The translations under genes and the position numbers were made by a program. From Photobacterium frigidiphilum (GTDB lineage: Bacteria; Pseudomonadota; Gammaproteobacteria; Enterobacterales; Vibrionaceae): a stretch of 64,000 nucleotides of DNA. This document shows, piece after piece, positions 18,927 through 28,073 of this stretch. The notes beneath the pieces are model-generated. The model was not told the origin of the DNA, made no database searches, and was given only the letters and a program-made list of their open reading frames with translations. Position 1 is the first letter of the stretch, and the number at the start of each line of letters is the position of its first letter. The stretch is taken from assembly GCF_003025615.1 (NCBI RefSeq), contig NZ_PYMJ01000022.1, forward strand, positions 1-64,000, written 5' to 3'.

Positions 18927-19063
18927 ATGAAACAACGTATTGGTCTTGGATGCCCAGAATGTCAGATTGCGGTGTATATAGAAAATACTCCAGCCATGAT
19001 GAGCATAGAGTGATAGTGTGCCCTTACTTTGATAATCGCCAACTTTCTAATATTAAAATTTAA
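18927..19063 (+). pseudogene. Frameshifted small zinc-ribbon gene
   Basis: An ATG at 18927 with AAGGA six bases upstream opens a 28-codon frame (MKQRIGLGCPECQIAVYIEN... ) ending at TGA 19011-19013. It holds one CPEC knuckle. Right at the stop, the +1 frame continues as IVCPYFDNRQLSNIKI to a TAA at 19061-19063. Restoring one base in the TGA would read E-C-I-V-C, a second CxxC knuckle about 17 residues after the first, giving a two-knuckle zinc ribbon of about 45 residues. The coding series is clear; whether this is a mutation, a sequencing error or recoding cannot be told here. Confidence 0.55.
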
Positions 19064-19109
19064 AAACTAGCAAATATTATGGCATCAATAAAGTCTCTTC
19101 ATTCAACGT

Positions 19110-19880
19110 CTATATCATCAATTGACCATAGCGATTAAAAGCATAACGGCTTACAAGCGCTAAACAGGTTGTTACCGATAATACACCGGCAATGAAAATC
19201 GCCACCATAATGACAAGCTGATATTTCACTGCAAGCAGTGGTTCTGTACCGCCAAGAATTTGCCCTGTCATCATGCCAGGCAAACTCACTATTCCCAATG
19301 TTGTCATCGATGCGAGTTGAGGCGCAAGCGCTGCTTTTACAGCCGTACGAATAAAAGGTTGAACCGGATTAGGAGCTCCTAAAGTGAGATAAAATTGATA
19401 CTCATTTTGTTTATCTCGTAAGCTACTATGCCAGCGTTCCAACGCTAATACGTTGGCAGTTAAGCAATTACCTAATAACATTCCTGCCACTGGAATCATA
19501 TATTGCGCTTGCCACCACGGTTCAGCTTGTATCACTCCCGCTAACATAGCCGGTAAGACAACCAATAATGCGACACCCAGCCCTAGCAATACTGCTGGAA
19601 ATATTTTACGTAGATTAACTTCTGCTCTTCGACAAATACTATAACTGGCAACAAGCGCCATGACAGATAGCCAAATAATATTCAACGTTGGGTTTTGCCA
19701 AGTAAATAACGTTTGTAAATACATACCAACAATCGTGAGCTGTAACGTCATTCTTAATACAGCTTCAACAACAGTACGTGTTAAGCCTAGCTGCCAACGA
19801 TGAAATAAAAATAAAGGCAATAAAAGCAACAGGTAGAATGCCGCTAAGGCAACATTCTGAATATTGGCTACACTATCCAT
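19110..19880 (-). CDS. fetB: ABC transporter permease, FetB/YbbM family
   Basis: A 256-residue protein with about seven membrane helices and the UPF0014-type sequence (ALAPQLASMTTLGIVSLPGMMTGQILGG). In E. coli, FetAB exports iron and protects against oxidative stress. The start at 19880 (MDSVANIQN) overlaps the fetA stop by 8 bases; the longer frame from 19961 lies inside fetA and is unlikely. Iron as substrate is inferred from the family. Confidence 0.85.
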   Translation of the reverse strand: MDSVANIQNVALAAFYLLLLLPLFLFHRWQLGLTRTVVEAVLRMTLQLTIVGMYLQTLFTWQNPTLNIIWLSVMALVASYSICRRAEVNLRKIFPAVLLGLGVALLVVLPAMLAGVIQAEPWWQAQYMIPVAGMLLGNCLTANVLALERWHSSLRDKQNEYQFYLTLGAPNPVQPFIRTAVKAALAPQLASMTTLGIVSLPGMMTGQILGGTEPLLAVKYQLVIMVAIFIAGVLSVTTCLALVSRYAFNRYGQLMI

Positions 19881-20562
19881 TATTTGATTCCATATGATGC
19901 AGATGATCACTCGATGCCAACCACACAGGGTCGTGTGATACAGATATTCGAGTAGGGGCAAGCGTGGTTAGTAATTCAATGATAGTGTCACGACTTGTGC
20001 CATCTAATGCTGATGTTGGCTCATCTAATAACCATAATGGTCGCTGCATTAATACAGCACGGGCAATAGCAATGCGTTGCTTTTCACCACCTGAAAGCAG
20101 ATTAACATCAGTGTCTAATGATTGTTTCAGCCCTACTTGTCGCAAAGCATGAATACAGGCTTGTTCACTTGGTTCAGTTGCAGCGTCTTGATTCAATAGC
20201 GATGTTTCAGAAGAAGGAGAAGGCACGTTTCTTATCGCATTTAGTGTCCAAGGTAACCGCAGTACTTGGCTAATGGTTTCAGCCCCCATAACAGGTTGCT
20301 GTGGTAAATAGCAAAATTGTTGTCGCCACCAAGTGAGTCCATCAACTAAGACTGGTTGCCCTTGCCATGAAAAGCTTCCACTATTAGGTTCTTTCAACCC
20401 AGCTAAGACCATTAATAAGCTCGTTTTTCCACATCCTGATGATCCAGATATGGCAAGGTGTTCGCCAGACTTAACGGTTTGCGTCAGTAACATACCGTTT
20501 TTAGTTTCAAGCCCCGAACCTAACTGATTAATTAATAGCAAGATATCTGCATTGTTTGTCAT
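19873..20562 (-). CDS. fetA: ABC transporter ATP-binding protein, FetA/YbbL family
   Basis: A 229-residue ATPase with Walker A GSSGCGKTS (about 40-48), signature LSGGEKQRIAIARA, Walker B LWLLDEPTSALD and a switch His in ISVSHD. It energises the FetB permease, with which it is translationally coupled. A GGAGGGG Shine-Dalgarno precedes the ATG. The pairing with a UPF0014 permease identifies it as FetA rather than a generic importer ATPase. Confidence 0.87.
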   Translation of the reverse strand: MTNNADILLLINQLGSGLETKNGMLLTQTVKSGEHLAISGSSGCGKTSLLMVLAGLKEPNSGSFSWQGQPVLVDGLTWWRQQFCYLPQQPVMGAETISQVLRLPWTLNAIRNVPSPSSETSLLNQDAATEPSEQACIHALRQVGLKQSLDTDVNLLSGGEKQRIAIARAVLMQRPLWLLDEPTSALDGTSRDTIIELLTTLAPTRISVSHDPVWLASSDHLHHMESNNG

Positions 20563-20580
20563 ATCCCCTCCGCAATACGA

Positions 20581-20635
20581 TTATACCCAGTAACCTCAAG
20601 GTGCAGAATTAAGGGTGATCTCAGCGCGTTTTGTT
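20581..20635. repeat. Dispersed intergenic repeat, copy 1
   Basis: TTATACCCAGTAACCTCAAG and the bases that follow match the copy at 22128 over about 50 bases, including GTGATCTCAGCG. A shorter relative is at 35651. It lies just upstream of fetA. Confidence 0.7.
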
Positions 20636-20740
20636 GGGTACAGTGTACGAAATAGAAGGCTATGACTCAAATTGATAGAAATCATTACAAACATGAAGGA
20701 AAGTGATGGGTGATTCTGAATAACGTTAGTTTCAAATTTC

Positions 20741-20776
20741 AGATAAAAAAAATGCCGGCTAAGCCGACATTTTATA
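20741..20776 (-). terminator. Terminator of downstream csp copy
   Basis: On the minus strand ATGTCGGC-TTA-GCCGGCAT forms a hairpin (one G-T pair) followed by eight T. Confidence 0.85.
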
Positions 20777-20795
20777 CTGTTACATAGACTCTAAA

Positions 20796-21005
20796 TTAAA
20801 GAGCAACTACGTTAGCAGCTTGAGGACCTTTCTGGCCTTGTTCAACGTCAAAAGAAACTTTTTGACCTTCAGCAAGAGTTTTGAAGCCTTCAGAAGCGAT
20901 AGCACGGAAGTGAACGAATACGTCAGCGCCGCCGTTATCTTGAGTAATGAAACCGAAACCTTTCTCTTCGTTGAACCACTTAACGATACCAGTTGTGTTA
21001 GACAT
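20796..21005 (-). CDS. Cold-shock domain protein, copy 1
   Basis: A 69-residue CspA-family protein with RNP1 (KGFGFIT) and RNP2 (VFVHF) motifs, binding single-stranded RNA or DNA and acting as an RNA chaperone. The start at 21005 has GGAG 7 bases upstream; an in-frame upstream extension to 21041 is in the leader. A leader of well over 100 bases is consistent with cold-regulated csp mRNAs. The protein and nucleotide sequence are identical to copy 2 at 21459. Confidence 0.95.
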   Translation of the reverse strand: MSNTTGIVKWFNEEKGFGFITQDNGGADVFVHFRAIASEGFKTLAEGQKVSFDVEQGQKGPQAANVVAL

Positions 21006-21190
21006 AATAGTCTCCAAAATTTTCAATAAAATAATTCGCAAAAATGCGTTTGTAGCCGAAAAAAGAATTATCTATGTGAACGAAACTTATGAGTGGAAAT
21101 CTTCATGACAACTTACTGGGTAAATCGGTACAGCGAAGCTTTTCTAAAACATAATGTTGCATATAAATAAGGTCTGAATTACAGGCCGAG
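21006..21190 (-). promoter_or_regulatory. Leader and promoter region of csp copy 1
   Basis: The region shares blocks with the leader of copy 2. These include a conserved stretch at about 21140-21185 (TTTTCTAAAACATAAT and TTGCATATAAATA) that probably contains the promoter, and AACTTATGAGTG-type sequence in the leader. The rest of the gap up to 21403 shows no gene. Confidence 0.5.
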
Positions 21191-21403
21191 ACACATACTA
21201 CCACAGAATATACGGTTGGGTAGCTTTATTTACCGAACATCCCATAAATGTGATTAAGTGCATAATAAAACAGTTAAAATTGTATTTTTTACATTAAAAT
21301 CAGGAAGTTAAATGATAAGTTAAAACAAAAGCAGATCGATGATTAAACGTACAGAAGGATATTTATAAAAGTTAGAAGAGAGTTTACGAGATTGATAAAT
21401 AGC

Positions 21404-21440
21404 AGATAAAAAAAATGCCGGCTAAGCCGACATTTTATAC
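21404..21440 (-). terminator. Terminator of csp copy 2
   Basis: Same hairpin and T run as the terminator at 20741-20776. Confidence 0.85.
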
Positions 21441-21458
21441 TGTTACATAGACTCTAAA

Positions 21459-21668
21459 TTAAAGAGCAACTACGTTAGCAGCTTGAGGACCTTTCTGGCC
21501 TTGTTCAACGTCAAAAGAAACTTTTTGACCTTCAGCAAGAGTTTTGAAGCCTTCAGAAGCGATAGCACGGAAGTGAACGAATACGTCAGCGCCGCCGTTA
21601 TCTTGAGTAATGAAACCGAAACCTTTCTCTTCGTTGAACCACTTAACGATACCAGTTGTGTTAGACAT
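21459..21668 (-). CDS. Cold-shock domain protein, copy 2
   Basis: A 69-residue CspA-family protein, identical to copy 1 at protein and DNA level, with RNP1 KGFGFIT and RNP2 VFVHF. GGAG precedes the ATG. Because the leader differs from that of copy 1 while the coding part does not, the two genes may give the same protein under different control, or recent gene conversion may have made the coding parts uniform. Confidence 0.95.
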   Translation of the reverse strand: MSNTTGIVKWFNEEKGFGFITQDNGGADVFVHFRAIASEGFKTLAEGQKVSFDVEQGQKGPQAANVVAL

Positions 21669-22127
21669 GATAGTCTCCTAAATTTTCGAAATAATTCGCA
21701 ATAATGCGGTTTTAGCCAGAATAGAATTATTTATGTGTTGATAACTTATGAGTGAAATCTTCAAAAACAACATACTTGAAAAGCAGTGCAGCAAAGGTTT
21801 TCTAAAACATAATATTGCATATAAATAGGTCTGAATTACAGCCGGAAAGAATAATAGCATCCTAAAAGGATTTGGGTAGTCTTTTTTGTTTTTTATGTGG
21901 CAAAAAATCAAAAAAAGCACACATATTCTGATGCGCGCCGATGGAAATACCTATATAACAAATACTTAAAAAAACACGACAAAGAACCTGAAAACATAAG
22001 GGACTTACTGTTCGTCTCTTTATTAAGCATTTTCACCTTTATTTCTCTGATTAATAAAAGTGAAATAACGTAATAATCCCATTCGTCGCCATATAATCCA
22101 CCTAGCACAGCAGAATCTGACGTCCAT
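21669..22127 (-). promoter_or_regulatory. Leader and promoter region of csp copy 2
   Basis: The part up to about 21840 aligns with the leader of copy 1 and contains the shared TTTTCTAAAACATAAT / TTGCATATAAATA block (21799-21832). The remainder to 22127 is AT-rich; open frames here look like noise. Confidence 0.45.
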
Positions 22128-22180
22128 TTATACCCAAGCTACCTCAAGATGCAGGATTCAGAGTGATCTCAGCGTGTTTA
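22128..22180. repeat. Dispersed intergenic repeat, copy 2
   Basis: TTATACCCAAGCTACCTCAA followed by GATGCAGGATTCAGAGTGAT matches the copy at 20581 closely and the start of the one at 35651. Confidence 0.7.
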
Positions 22181-22213
22181 ATTCAAGAAAAATGTGTGTA
22201 GGAATGGCATTCT

Positions 22214-22780
22214 TTAATGCCTAAAACCACCACCTAAACGTCCACGTATCCTTACTGGTGCGCTTCCCATACGAGACTGAAATTCGGAACGATGCTCGGC
22301 ATTTAGGTTGGGGCTCAATTTATCACTATCATTTACCTTCTGAGCAACTTTATCTTTATCTATATCTTCGAGGCGGTCTTTGGCTGCCAATGGATCATTC
22401 AGATGCTTTTCTCGTGAATCAAGTACCTTATTGCGCTTTTCTTCTGGTAGGCTGCTCCAATGTGTTTGAAAATCAGACTTCAATGTTGTTAAATCTGGTT
22501 TCTCACCATTCTCTTTCCAATTCGCCACGTTATCTTTTACTTGTTGCTGTTTATCTTCGTCTAGATTATTCCACCAGCTGTTAAGTACTTCATCCCACTT
22601 ATCATCAGAATCACAGCACCAAGGATAGTTATCAGCCCAGTAATAGTAGTAATCGTTATACCACCACGACCCAGTGTAGTAGTTCGCATTGTATGAAGAG
22701 GAGCTGCCGTTGTTAGCGCAAGCAATGAGAGACAAGCTAAATAGAACAACCAATAGTTTTACCAATCGCTTCATTATCAT
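22214..22780 (-). CDS. Putative Tyr/Trp-rich lipoprotein
   Basis: A 188-residue protein with a lipoprotein signal ending at LIAC (Cys near residue 20). A Ser/Asn linker and an aromatic-rich stretch (SWWYNDYYYYWADNYPW) follow, then a Lys/Glu/Asp-rich helical part and a basic C terminus with RIRGRLGGG. AAGG lies 4 bases before the ATG at 22780; an ATG two codons later is an alternative. It is probably anchored to the outer membrane. No known family was recognised. Confidence 0.7.
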   Translation of the reverse strand: MIMKRLVKLLVVLFSLSLIACANNGSSSSYNANYYTGSWWYNDYYYYWADNYPWCCDSDDKWDEVLNSWWNNLDEDKQQQVKDNVANWKENGEKPDLTTLKSDFQTHWSSLPEEKRNKVLDSREKHLNDPLAAKDRLEDIDKDKVAQKVNDSDKLSPNLNAEHRSEFQSRMGSAPVRIRGRLGGGFRH

Positions 22781-22881
22781 TTCACCTTCGTTTGTATAGC
22801 AAACGTAAAAGATGATCAACATCACACTGCATGGCTATAAACCGCCTCTAAACACATCGCACACGCTGTACATAATGAGAT

Positions 22882-23802
22882 CTAAATTTCATTAACTTTT
22901 CGTAACGTTATCTCTTCTTCAAAACGCATAATGGTAAAATCAATGAATGCTCTCAACCGTTTTGAAATCAATTTTCTCTCGGGATAAACAAAACTAACGG
23001 GTATCTGGGCTGAATATACATCTGGTAAAACATGTACGAGCCGTCCAGAGACTATGTGTTCTTTACAAATAAATTCAGGCATGAAAGTGATACCAAAACC
23101 ATCTAAGCAAGCTTCCAATGATGCATTAATCGTGTTCACTTTAAAACGGTAAGGCAAGCCTGCTAATACGTTTTTATCTGCTGTTCGTATTGAGCTGCTA
23201 TTTTTAATTTGCTGATGCGGCGCTTTTAGATCTTCGAGTAATTGCGGTGTTCCGTATTCTGCTAAGTATTCGGGGCTAGCCACAAGAATACGTGTCGAAT
23301 AGTGGAATGTTCGTGCAATTAACGACGACTCATCCAGCTCTCCTATTTGTACTTTTAAATCAACACCTTCAGAAATAAGATCAACTTTTCGATTTGAAAG
23401 TTCTAGATGAATTGTTACATGGGGATGCAATTTCATGAACTCCTTCATGCACCGTCCTAATAACCCATTCCCTACTTCTACTGGCATAACGATGTTCAAT
23501 GGTCCACGAACCAGATCATGGCTTGCCATAACTTCCAATTCAGCTTGCTCAATAAGATCTATGATATGGACACAAGATTGATAAAACGCTTCGCCTTCTT
23601 TCGTTAATACTAGGGTTCGTGTTGATCGCGTTAGTAAGCGTGTACCTAAGTGCTTTTCTAACTCCGCGACTTTTCGACTAATCGTTGATTTCGTTATTTC
23701 TAGTTCTGCCGCAGCTTTTGTGAAGCTATGGCATACCACAACTCGCGCAAACATCTCGAGCGTATTCAGATCGAAACCAATCTTATTGTTTTTTGTCTGC
23801 AA
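22882..23802 (-). CDS. LysR-family transcriptional regulator
   Basis: A 306-residue regulator with an N-terminal winged helix (about residues 10-70, KAAAELEITKSTISRKVAELE) and a LysR substrate-binding domain. The best start is a TTG at 23802 with AAAGGG eight bases upstream; the next ATG would cut into the DNA-binding domain. It is divergent from the NodT/EmrA/EmrB-type efflux operon, 80 bases away, and probably controls it. The inducer is unknown. Confidence 0.9.
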   Translation of the reverse strand: MQTKNNKIGFDLNTLEMFARVVVCHSFTKAAAELEITKSTISRKVAELEKHLGTRLLTRSTRTLVLTKEGEAFYQSCVHIIDLIEQAELEVMASHDLVRGPLNIVMPVEVGNGLLGRCMKEFMKLHPHVTIHLELSNRKVDLISEGVDLKVQIGELDESSLIARTFHYSTRILVASPEYLAEYGTPQLLEDLKAPHQQIKNSSSIRTADKNVLAGLPYRFKVNTINASLEACLDGFGITFMPEFICKEHIVSGRLVHVLPDVYSAQIPVSFVYPERKLISKRLRAFIDFTIMRFEEEITLRKVNEI

Positions 23803-23882
23803 CAGTCTTTCCCTTTATGGCGTATATATCAACAATCGGATCATATTTATACTCTACCCTATAAAACAGATTAGGACAGACG

Positions 23883-25319
23883 ATGAACCGTTTTCATAAA
23901 AATGCATCCATTCCGATATTATTATCCTTATCGGTTCTCTCAGGATGTAGCATGATTCCCCCTGAAGAACCGCAACATCAATCGATGTTAACAAATGAAC
24001 AAATTCAACTAAAAAGTCATGATATTCAAGTTATTCATCGTCAATGGTGGAATCAATTTGGTGACCAACAGCTCACACAGCTAATCCAATTAGGGCTTAC
24101 AAATAATCTCACATTACAACAAGCCAAACAGCGTATTGATTTGGCCTCTCAACAAGTGGCTCTTGCTAAATCAGGTGATAAACCAAAACTAAACCTCAAT
24201 GTAAGTGGCGGTGGTATTGGCGCTAATACGCAATCGCTCAATATGTCTAATGCTGATTACTCCGCGATGGGCATGCTCCTACCCTCTTTTTCATACCAGT
24301 TTGATTTCTGGGGCAAGAACGAAGCGACAATTACCGCAGCAAGTGATCAAAAGCTATCTTTAGAAGCACAAGAAGCACAAGCTCGATTAGTAATATCTGC
24401 ATCTATCGCCAGCAGTTACTTTGCTTTACAGAATAATTATCGTTTAGAGCAAAACTTAACCACGTTATTAGACGAAATTAATCATCAAAATAAAGTGATT
24501 ACCGCGCAAGTAAAACGAGGTTTAGCCAGCGAAGCGGAATCGTTTCAAAACCAAGGTGATATCGACACCTTATCAGCTCAGTTATCAGATGCAAAAACCC
24601 AGCAGCAATTAGCAAAAAACCAACTCGCTTTGTATCTTGCTAAAACTCCCGATCAATTGGGCCAATTAACCTTACCGAATGCCCAAGCAATCAACCAATT
24701 GGCTGCTGTCGATACTATACCTATGAATTTGCTCGGTCGTCGTCCTGACATTATTGCCAGCAAATGGATGGTGGAAGCGAACGAGCAAGGTATTAAACAA
24801 GCCAAAGCGTCATATTATCCAGACGTGAACTTGATGGTAATGGGCGTATTTCAAAAGCTCTCAAATATGAACCCTGCCAGCTTATTCTTAGGTGGTGCAA
24901 CAGTCGCGGCGAGCTTACCGCTTTATGACGGTGGCGTGCGCGATGCCAATTACGCATCAGCCAATATTAAGTTTGACCAAGCGGTCACAAATTACAATCA
25001 AACGATACTTAACGCGGTTAAACAAACCTCCGATGCCATCGTCAGCTTACAAGAAGCACAAAAACAACAAATACTCGCACAATCTTCCGTTACCCATTAC
25101 CAGCAAGCATACGACATTTTAAATAATCGTTACGAGCGTGGTTTATCAAGCTTTGCTGATATGAACAGTGCCCGTATGCAATGGCACCAACAAGTAGTAA
25201 AAGCCACCAATACTGAATCCGCTATTTTACAAAATCAATTGCAGTTAATTGTGGCACTTGGTGGTGATTACCAGCAAGAACAATCCGTTTTGGCATCAAC
25301 ACCAAGCAATAACGAGTAA
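23883..25319 (+). CDS. Outer membrane efflux lipoprotein, NodT/OprM family
   Basis: A 478-residue TolC-like channel. A lipoprotein signal ends at LSGC (about residue 22). Two related halves rich in Gln/Ala coiled coil follow, with typical motifs such as WWNQFGDQQLTQLI near the N terminus and GRRPDI in the second half. It forms the outer membrane exit of a tripartite pump with the two following genes, from which it is separated by only 11 and 12 bases. Substrate unknown. Confidence 0.92.
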   Translation: MNRFHKNASIPILLSLSVLSGCSMIPPEEPQHQSMLTNEQIQLKSHDIQVIHRQWWNQFGDQQLTQLIQLGLTNNLTLQQAKQRIDLASQQVALAKSGDKPKLNLNVSGGGIGANTQSLNMSNADYSAMGMLLPSFSYQFDFWGKNEATITAASDQKLSLEAQEAQARLVISASIASSYFALQNNYRLEQNLTTLLDEINHQNKVITAQVKRGLASEAESFQNQGDIDTLSAQLSDAKTQQQLAKNQLALYLAKTPDQLGQLTLPNAQAINQLAAVDTIPMNLLGRRPDIIASKWMVEANEQGIKQAKASYYPDVNLMVMGVFQKLSNMNPASLFLGGATVAASLPLYDGGVRDANYASANIKFDQAVTNYNQTILNAVKQTSDAIVSLQEAQKQQILAQSSVTHYQQAYDILNNRYERGLSSFADMNSARMQWHQQVVKATNTESAILQNQLQLIVALGGDYQQEQSVLASTPSNNE

Positions 25320-25330
25320 AGAGAATAACA

Positions 25331-26476
25331 ATGACAACTCAAACACTATCTAACTCATCAAAGAAAAAACGAAATATTATTCTAACCAGCTTTACCCTTA
25401 TTGTTGCGGCAGCAGCAGGTATTTGGTTCATGTTATTGCCTACCACACAACAACAAACAGATGATGCCTATGTGGCTGGTCAGCAGGTAATAATTACTTC
25501 ACAAGAACCCGGAACAATAGACTCGATTAGCGTTGATGATACACAAGCGGTTAAGCAAGGCAGTGAACTACTCACTTTGAATCGTAATAAATTATCATTA
25601 GAACAACAGTCAGCTGAAGCGAACCTAAAAGCTACCTTGCGTCAGGTTCAAAGCAATTACATCAAAATCGACCAACTAAAAGCGCAAGTTCAAGCTGAAA
25701 AAATCGCCTACAAACAAGCAAAACAAGATTACAACCGCCGAATTGGCGGCGACAAAGATGGCTCAGTATTACCAGAAGTGCTTGCTCATGCTAAAAACGC
25801 AGTCAACATCAGCTCACAAAATCTTGTTGCATTGAACAAACAACTTGAAGCTTCTGAGGTATTACTGCCTAAAGAGAAACTGCTTAATAACCCACAGGTT
25901 GAAGCAGCTATTTCACAGTTGCGAAAAGTCTATTTGGCACAGGTCAACAGCACAATTATTGCTCCTAAAAGCGGGATAATTGCCAAGCGTGCCGTACAAG
26001 TTGGTCAACAGATTCAACCAGGACAAGCACTTATGACGCTAGTGCCACTGAATAAAGTATGGATTGAAGCAAACTTTAAAGAAACTCAGCTAACCAATAT
26101 GCAAGCAGGGCAACCTGTTACGTTAATCTCTGACTTATACGGTAGCAAACACACTTACACAGGCGTTGTTGCTGGTATAGGAGCTGGTACTGGCAGTGCG
26201 TTCTCTGCGATTCCAGCACAGAATGCGACAGGTAATTGGATCAAAGTGATTCAGCGTGTACCGGTACGCATCTACGTCGACCCAGTACAATTCAAAACAC
26301 ACCCTCTGCGTATTGGTATGTCAATGAAAGTGACTGTTGATACTGAATCAGCAACTGACGAACCTTTTGACTACTCTGTTTTTACTACTGATGACAGCCT
26401 TGCCAATATTACTCAACAGCACCTACAAACTGTTGATCAGCATATTGACACCTTTGTTCATCAAATCACCTTGTAA
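25331..26476 (+). CDS. Membrane fusion protein, EmrA/HlyD family
   Basis: A 381-residue periplasmic adaptor with one N-terminal membrane helix (about 16-35). A lipoyl-like half motif (TDDAYVAGQQVIITSQEPG), a long coiled coil (about 90-190) and the second lipoyl half (STIIAPKSGIIAKRAVQVGQ) with beta-barrel follow. This is the EmrA layout for pumps of the DHA2 MFS type. It links the following permease to the NodT channel. Confidence 0.92.
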   Translation: MTTQTLSNSSKKKRNIILTSFTLIVAAAAGIWFMLLPTTQQQTDDAYVAGQQVIITSQEPGTIDSISVDDTQAVKQGSELLTLNRNKLSLEQQSAEANLKATLRQVQSNYIKIDQLKAQVQAEKIAYKQAKQDYNRRIGGDKDGSVLPEVLAHAKNAVNISSQNLVALNKQLEASEVLLPKEKLLNNPQVEAAISQLRKVYLAQVNSTIIAPKSGIIAKRAVQVGQQIQPGQALMTLVPLNKVWIEANFKETQLTNMQAGQPVTLISDLYGSKHTYTGVVAGIGAGTGSAFSAIPAQNATGNWIKVIQRVPVRIYVDPVQFKTHPLRIGMSMKVTVDTESATDEPFDYSVFTTDDSLANITQQHLQTVDQHIDTFVHQITL

Positions 26477-26488
26477 TGAGGTGCTAAT

Positions 26489-28027
26489 ATGAATGATTTA
26501 ACACCTGTCAAAGGCGTTCGCCTCTTATTGATCACTCTCGCCACATCGATGGCAACCTTTATGATGGTCTTGGACACGTCCATTGCCAATGTCGCCATAC
26601 CCACCATTGCGGGTAACTTAGGCATATCTACCGACCAAGGTATATGGGTAATTACCGCGTTTGGTGCCGCCAATGCGATATCAATGCCGATGACTGGCTT
26701 TCTTAGCCGTCGATTTGGTGAAGTACGTTTATTCACATTTGCTGTTGTGGGGTTTATTGTTACCTCAATACTGTGTGGCATGTCTAACAGTATTGAAACG
26801 CTGATCTTCTTCCGCGTTCTTCAAGGGGCAGTTTCAGGCTCAATTGCCCCACTTTCGCAAAGCATATTGTTGCGTAACTTTCCAAAAGAAAAGCATGGGA
26901 TGGCAATGGCTTTATGGTCGATGACCGTGGTGGTTGCTCCTATTATGGGCCCTATTCTAGGTGGCGTACTGACTGATAATTACTCTTGGTCATGGATATT
27001 TTTTATCAATGTACCCATCGGTATTATTGCCAGTATTTTGGTTTATGTTTTGCTTAAAGATCGAGATACAAAAGCACAACGTGAGAACGTCGATTATATC
27101 GGTATTGGTTTGTTGGTTATCGCGGCGGGTAGCTTACAAATGATGCTCGATTTAGGTAAAAATAATGATTGGTTTCAGTCAAACCTCATTGTTGGTTTAA
27201 CCTTTGTTGCCATTTTATCATGGGGGATCATGATTATCTGGGAATGGTATCACGATAACCCAATAGTGAATTTTCGCTTTTTCAAGCAACGTAACTTCCT
27301 CGTTGCCGTTGTTGTGATGTGCTTAGGTTTTATGATGTATTTCGGGTCAACCGTCTTACTACCTCTCTGGTTACAAGGTGTGATGGGCTACACCGCATCT
27401 TGGTCTGGGTATGCCGTGGCACCCATCGGTATATTGGCGATAGTCAGCGCCCCTATTATTGGTAAACTAGTGCAAAAGGTCGACCTGCGGATCATACTCA
27501 GCTATGCCTTTGTCATGTTTTCTATTGTCGGGTTTTGGCGAGCCAGTTATAGCCTTGATGCACCATACAGTTACATTATGATGCCGCAATTCGTACTGGG
27601 AGCTGCCACCTTAGCGTTTTTTGTGCCACTACAGAACCTTGTTGTAACGAGCGTTAGCAGTGACCAAATTGCCAATGCCGTCGCATTATCAACATTTTTT
27701 AGAACCTTGTTTGGCAGCTTTTCATCTTCTATCGTCACAACAATGTGGGATGAACGCATGGAATTTCACCATGCCAGACTAGCGGAAGGTTTTACCAATG
27801 CAAATCAAAGCGCAATGGAGTTCATCCATCAAATGGGCAATAACTTAACCGCAGTGAATGGCGAATTAACTCGCCAAGCCTATATGATGTCAACAACTGA
27901 CATATTCTGGATGACGGGAATTTTATGCTTATGCTTAATCCCTATTGTGTGGTTAGCCAAACCGATAAAGACCAGAAAGTTGTCAAGCCAGAAAAGCACG
28001 ACTAATGTTGCTGTTAATATCGACTAA
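26489..28027 (+). CDS. DHA2-family drug:H+ antiporter, EmrB-like
   Basis: A 512-residue major facilitator with 14 predicted membrane helices and DHA2 motifs (LDTSIANVAIPTIAG in helix 1, GFLSRRFGEVR in loop 2-3). With the EmrA-like and NodT-like genes it forms a complete tripartite efflux system, probably for hydrophobic toxic compounds. GAGGTG lies before the ATG. Substrate range cannot be told from sequence. Confidence 0.92.
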   Translation: MNDLTPVKGVRLLLITLATSMATFMMVLDTSIANVAIPTIAGNLGISTDQGIWVITAFGAANAISMPMTGFLSRRFGEVRLFTFAVVGFIVTSILCGMSNSIETLIFFRVLQGAVSGSIAPLSQSILLRNFPKEKHGMAMALWSMTVVVAPIMGPILGGVLTDNYSWSWIFFINVPIGIIASILVYVLLKDRDTKAQRENVDYIGIGLLVIAAGSLQMMLDLGKNNDWFQSNLIVGLTFVAILSWGIMIIWEWYHDNPIVNFRFFKQRNFLVAVVVMCLGFMMYFGSTVLLPLWLQGVMGYTASWSGYAVAPIGILAIVSAPIIGKLVQKVDLRIILSYAFVMFSIVGFWRASYSLDAPYSYIMMPQFVLGAATLAFFVPLQNLVVTSVSSDQIANAVALSTFFRTLFGSFSSSIVTTMWDERMEFHHARLAEGFTNANQSAMEFIHQMGNNLTAVNGELTRQAYMMSTTDIFWMTGILCLCLIPIVWLAKPIKTRKLSSQKSTTNVAVNID

Positions 28028-28073
28028 ACTTTAAACAAAGTTTCGGTGATCCGAAGCAACAAAGGTACAGTAT

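Larger units (their letters stand above)
20741..21668 (-). repeat. Direct duplication of a cold-shock gene with its terminator
   Basis: Bases 20741-21005 and 21404-21668 are identical apart from one base just before the ATG, as judged by eye, covering terminator, 3' UTR and the full coding sequence at an offset of 663. Upstream of the ATGs the two units are still related but clearly diverged. Confidence 0.9.

Noticed and set aside
21678-22108. Two overlapping minus-strand open frames (80 and 66 codons) upstream of the second csp gene
   Set aside because: They lie in the diverged leader/promoter region, have poor codon use, no ribosome sites and no recognisable protein features.
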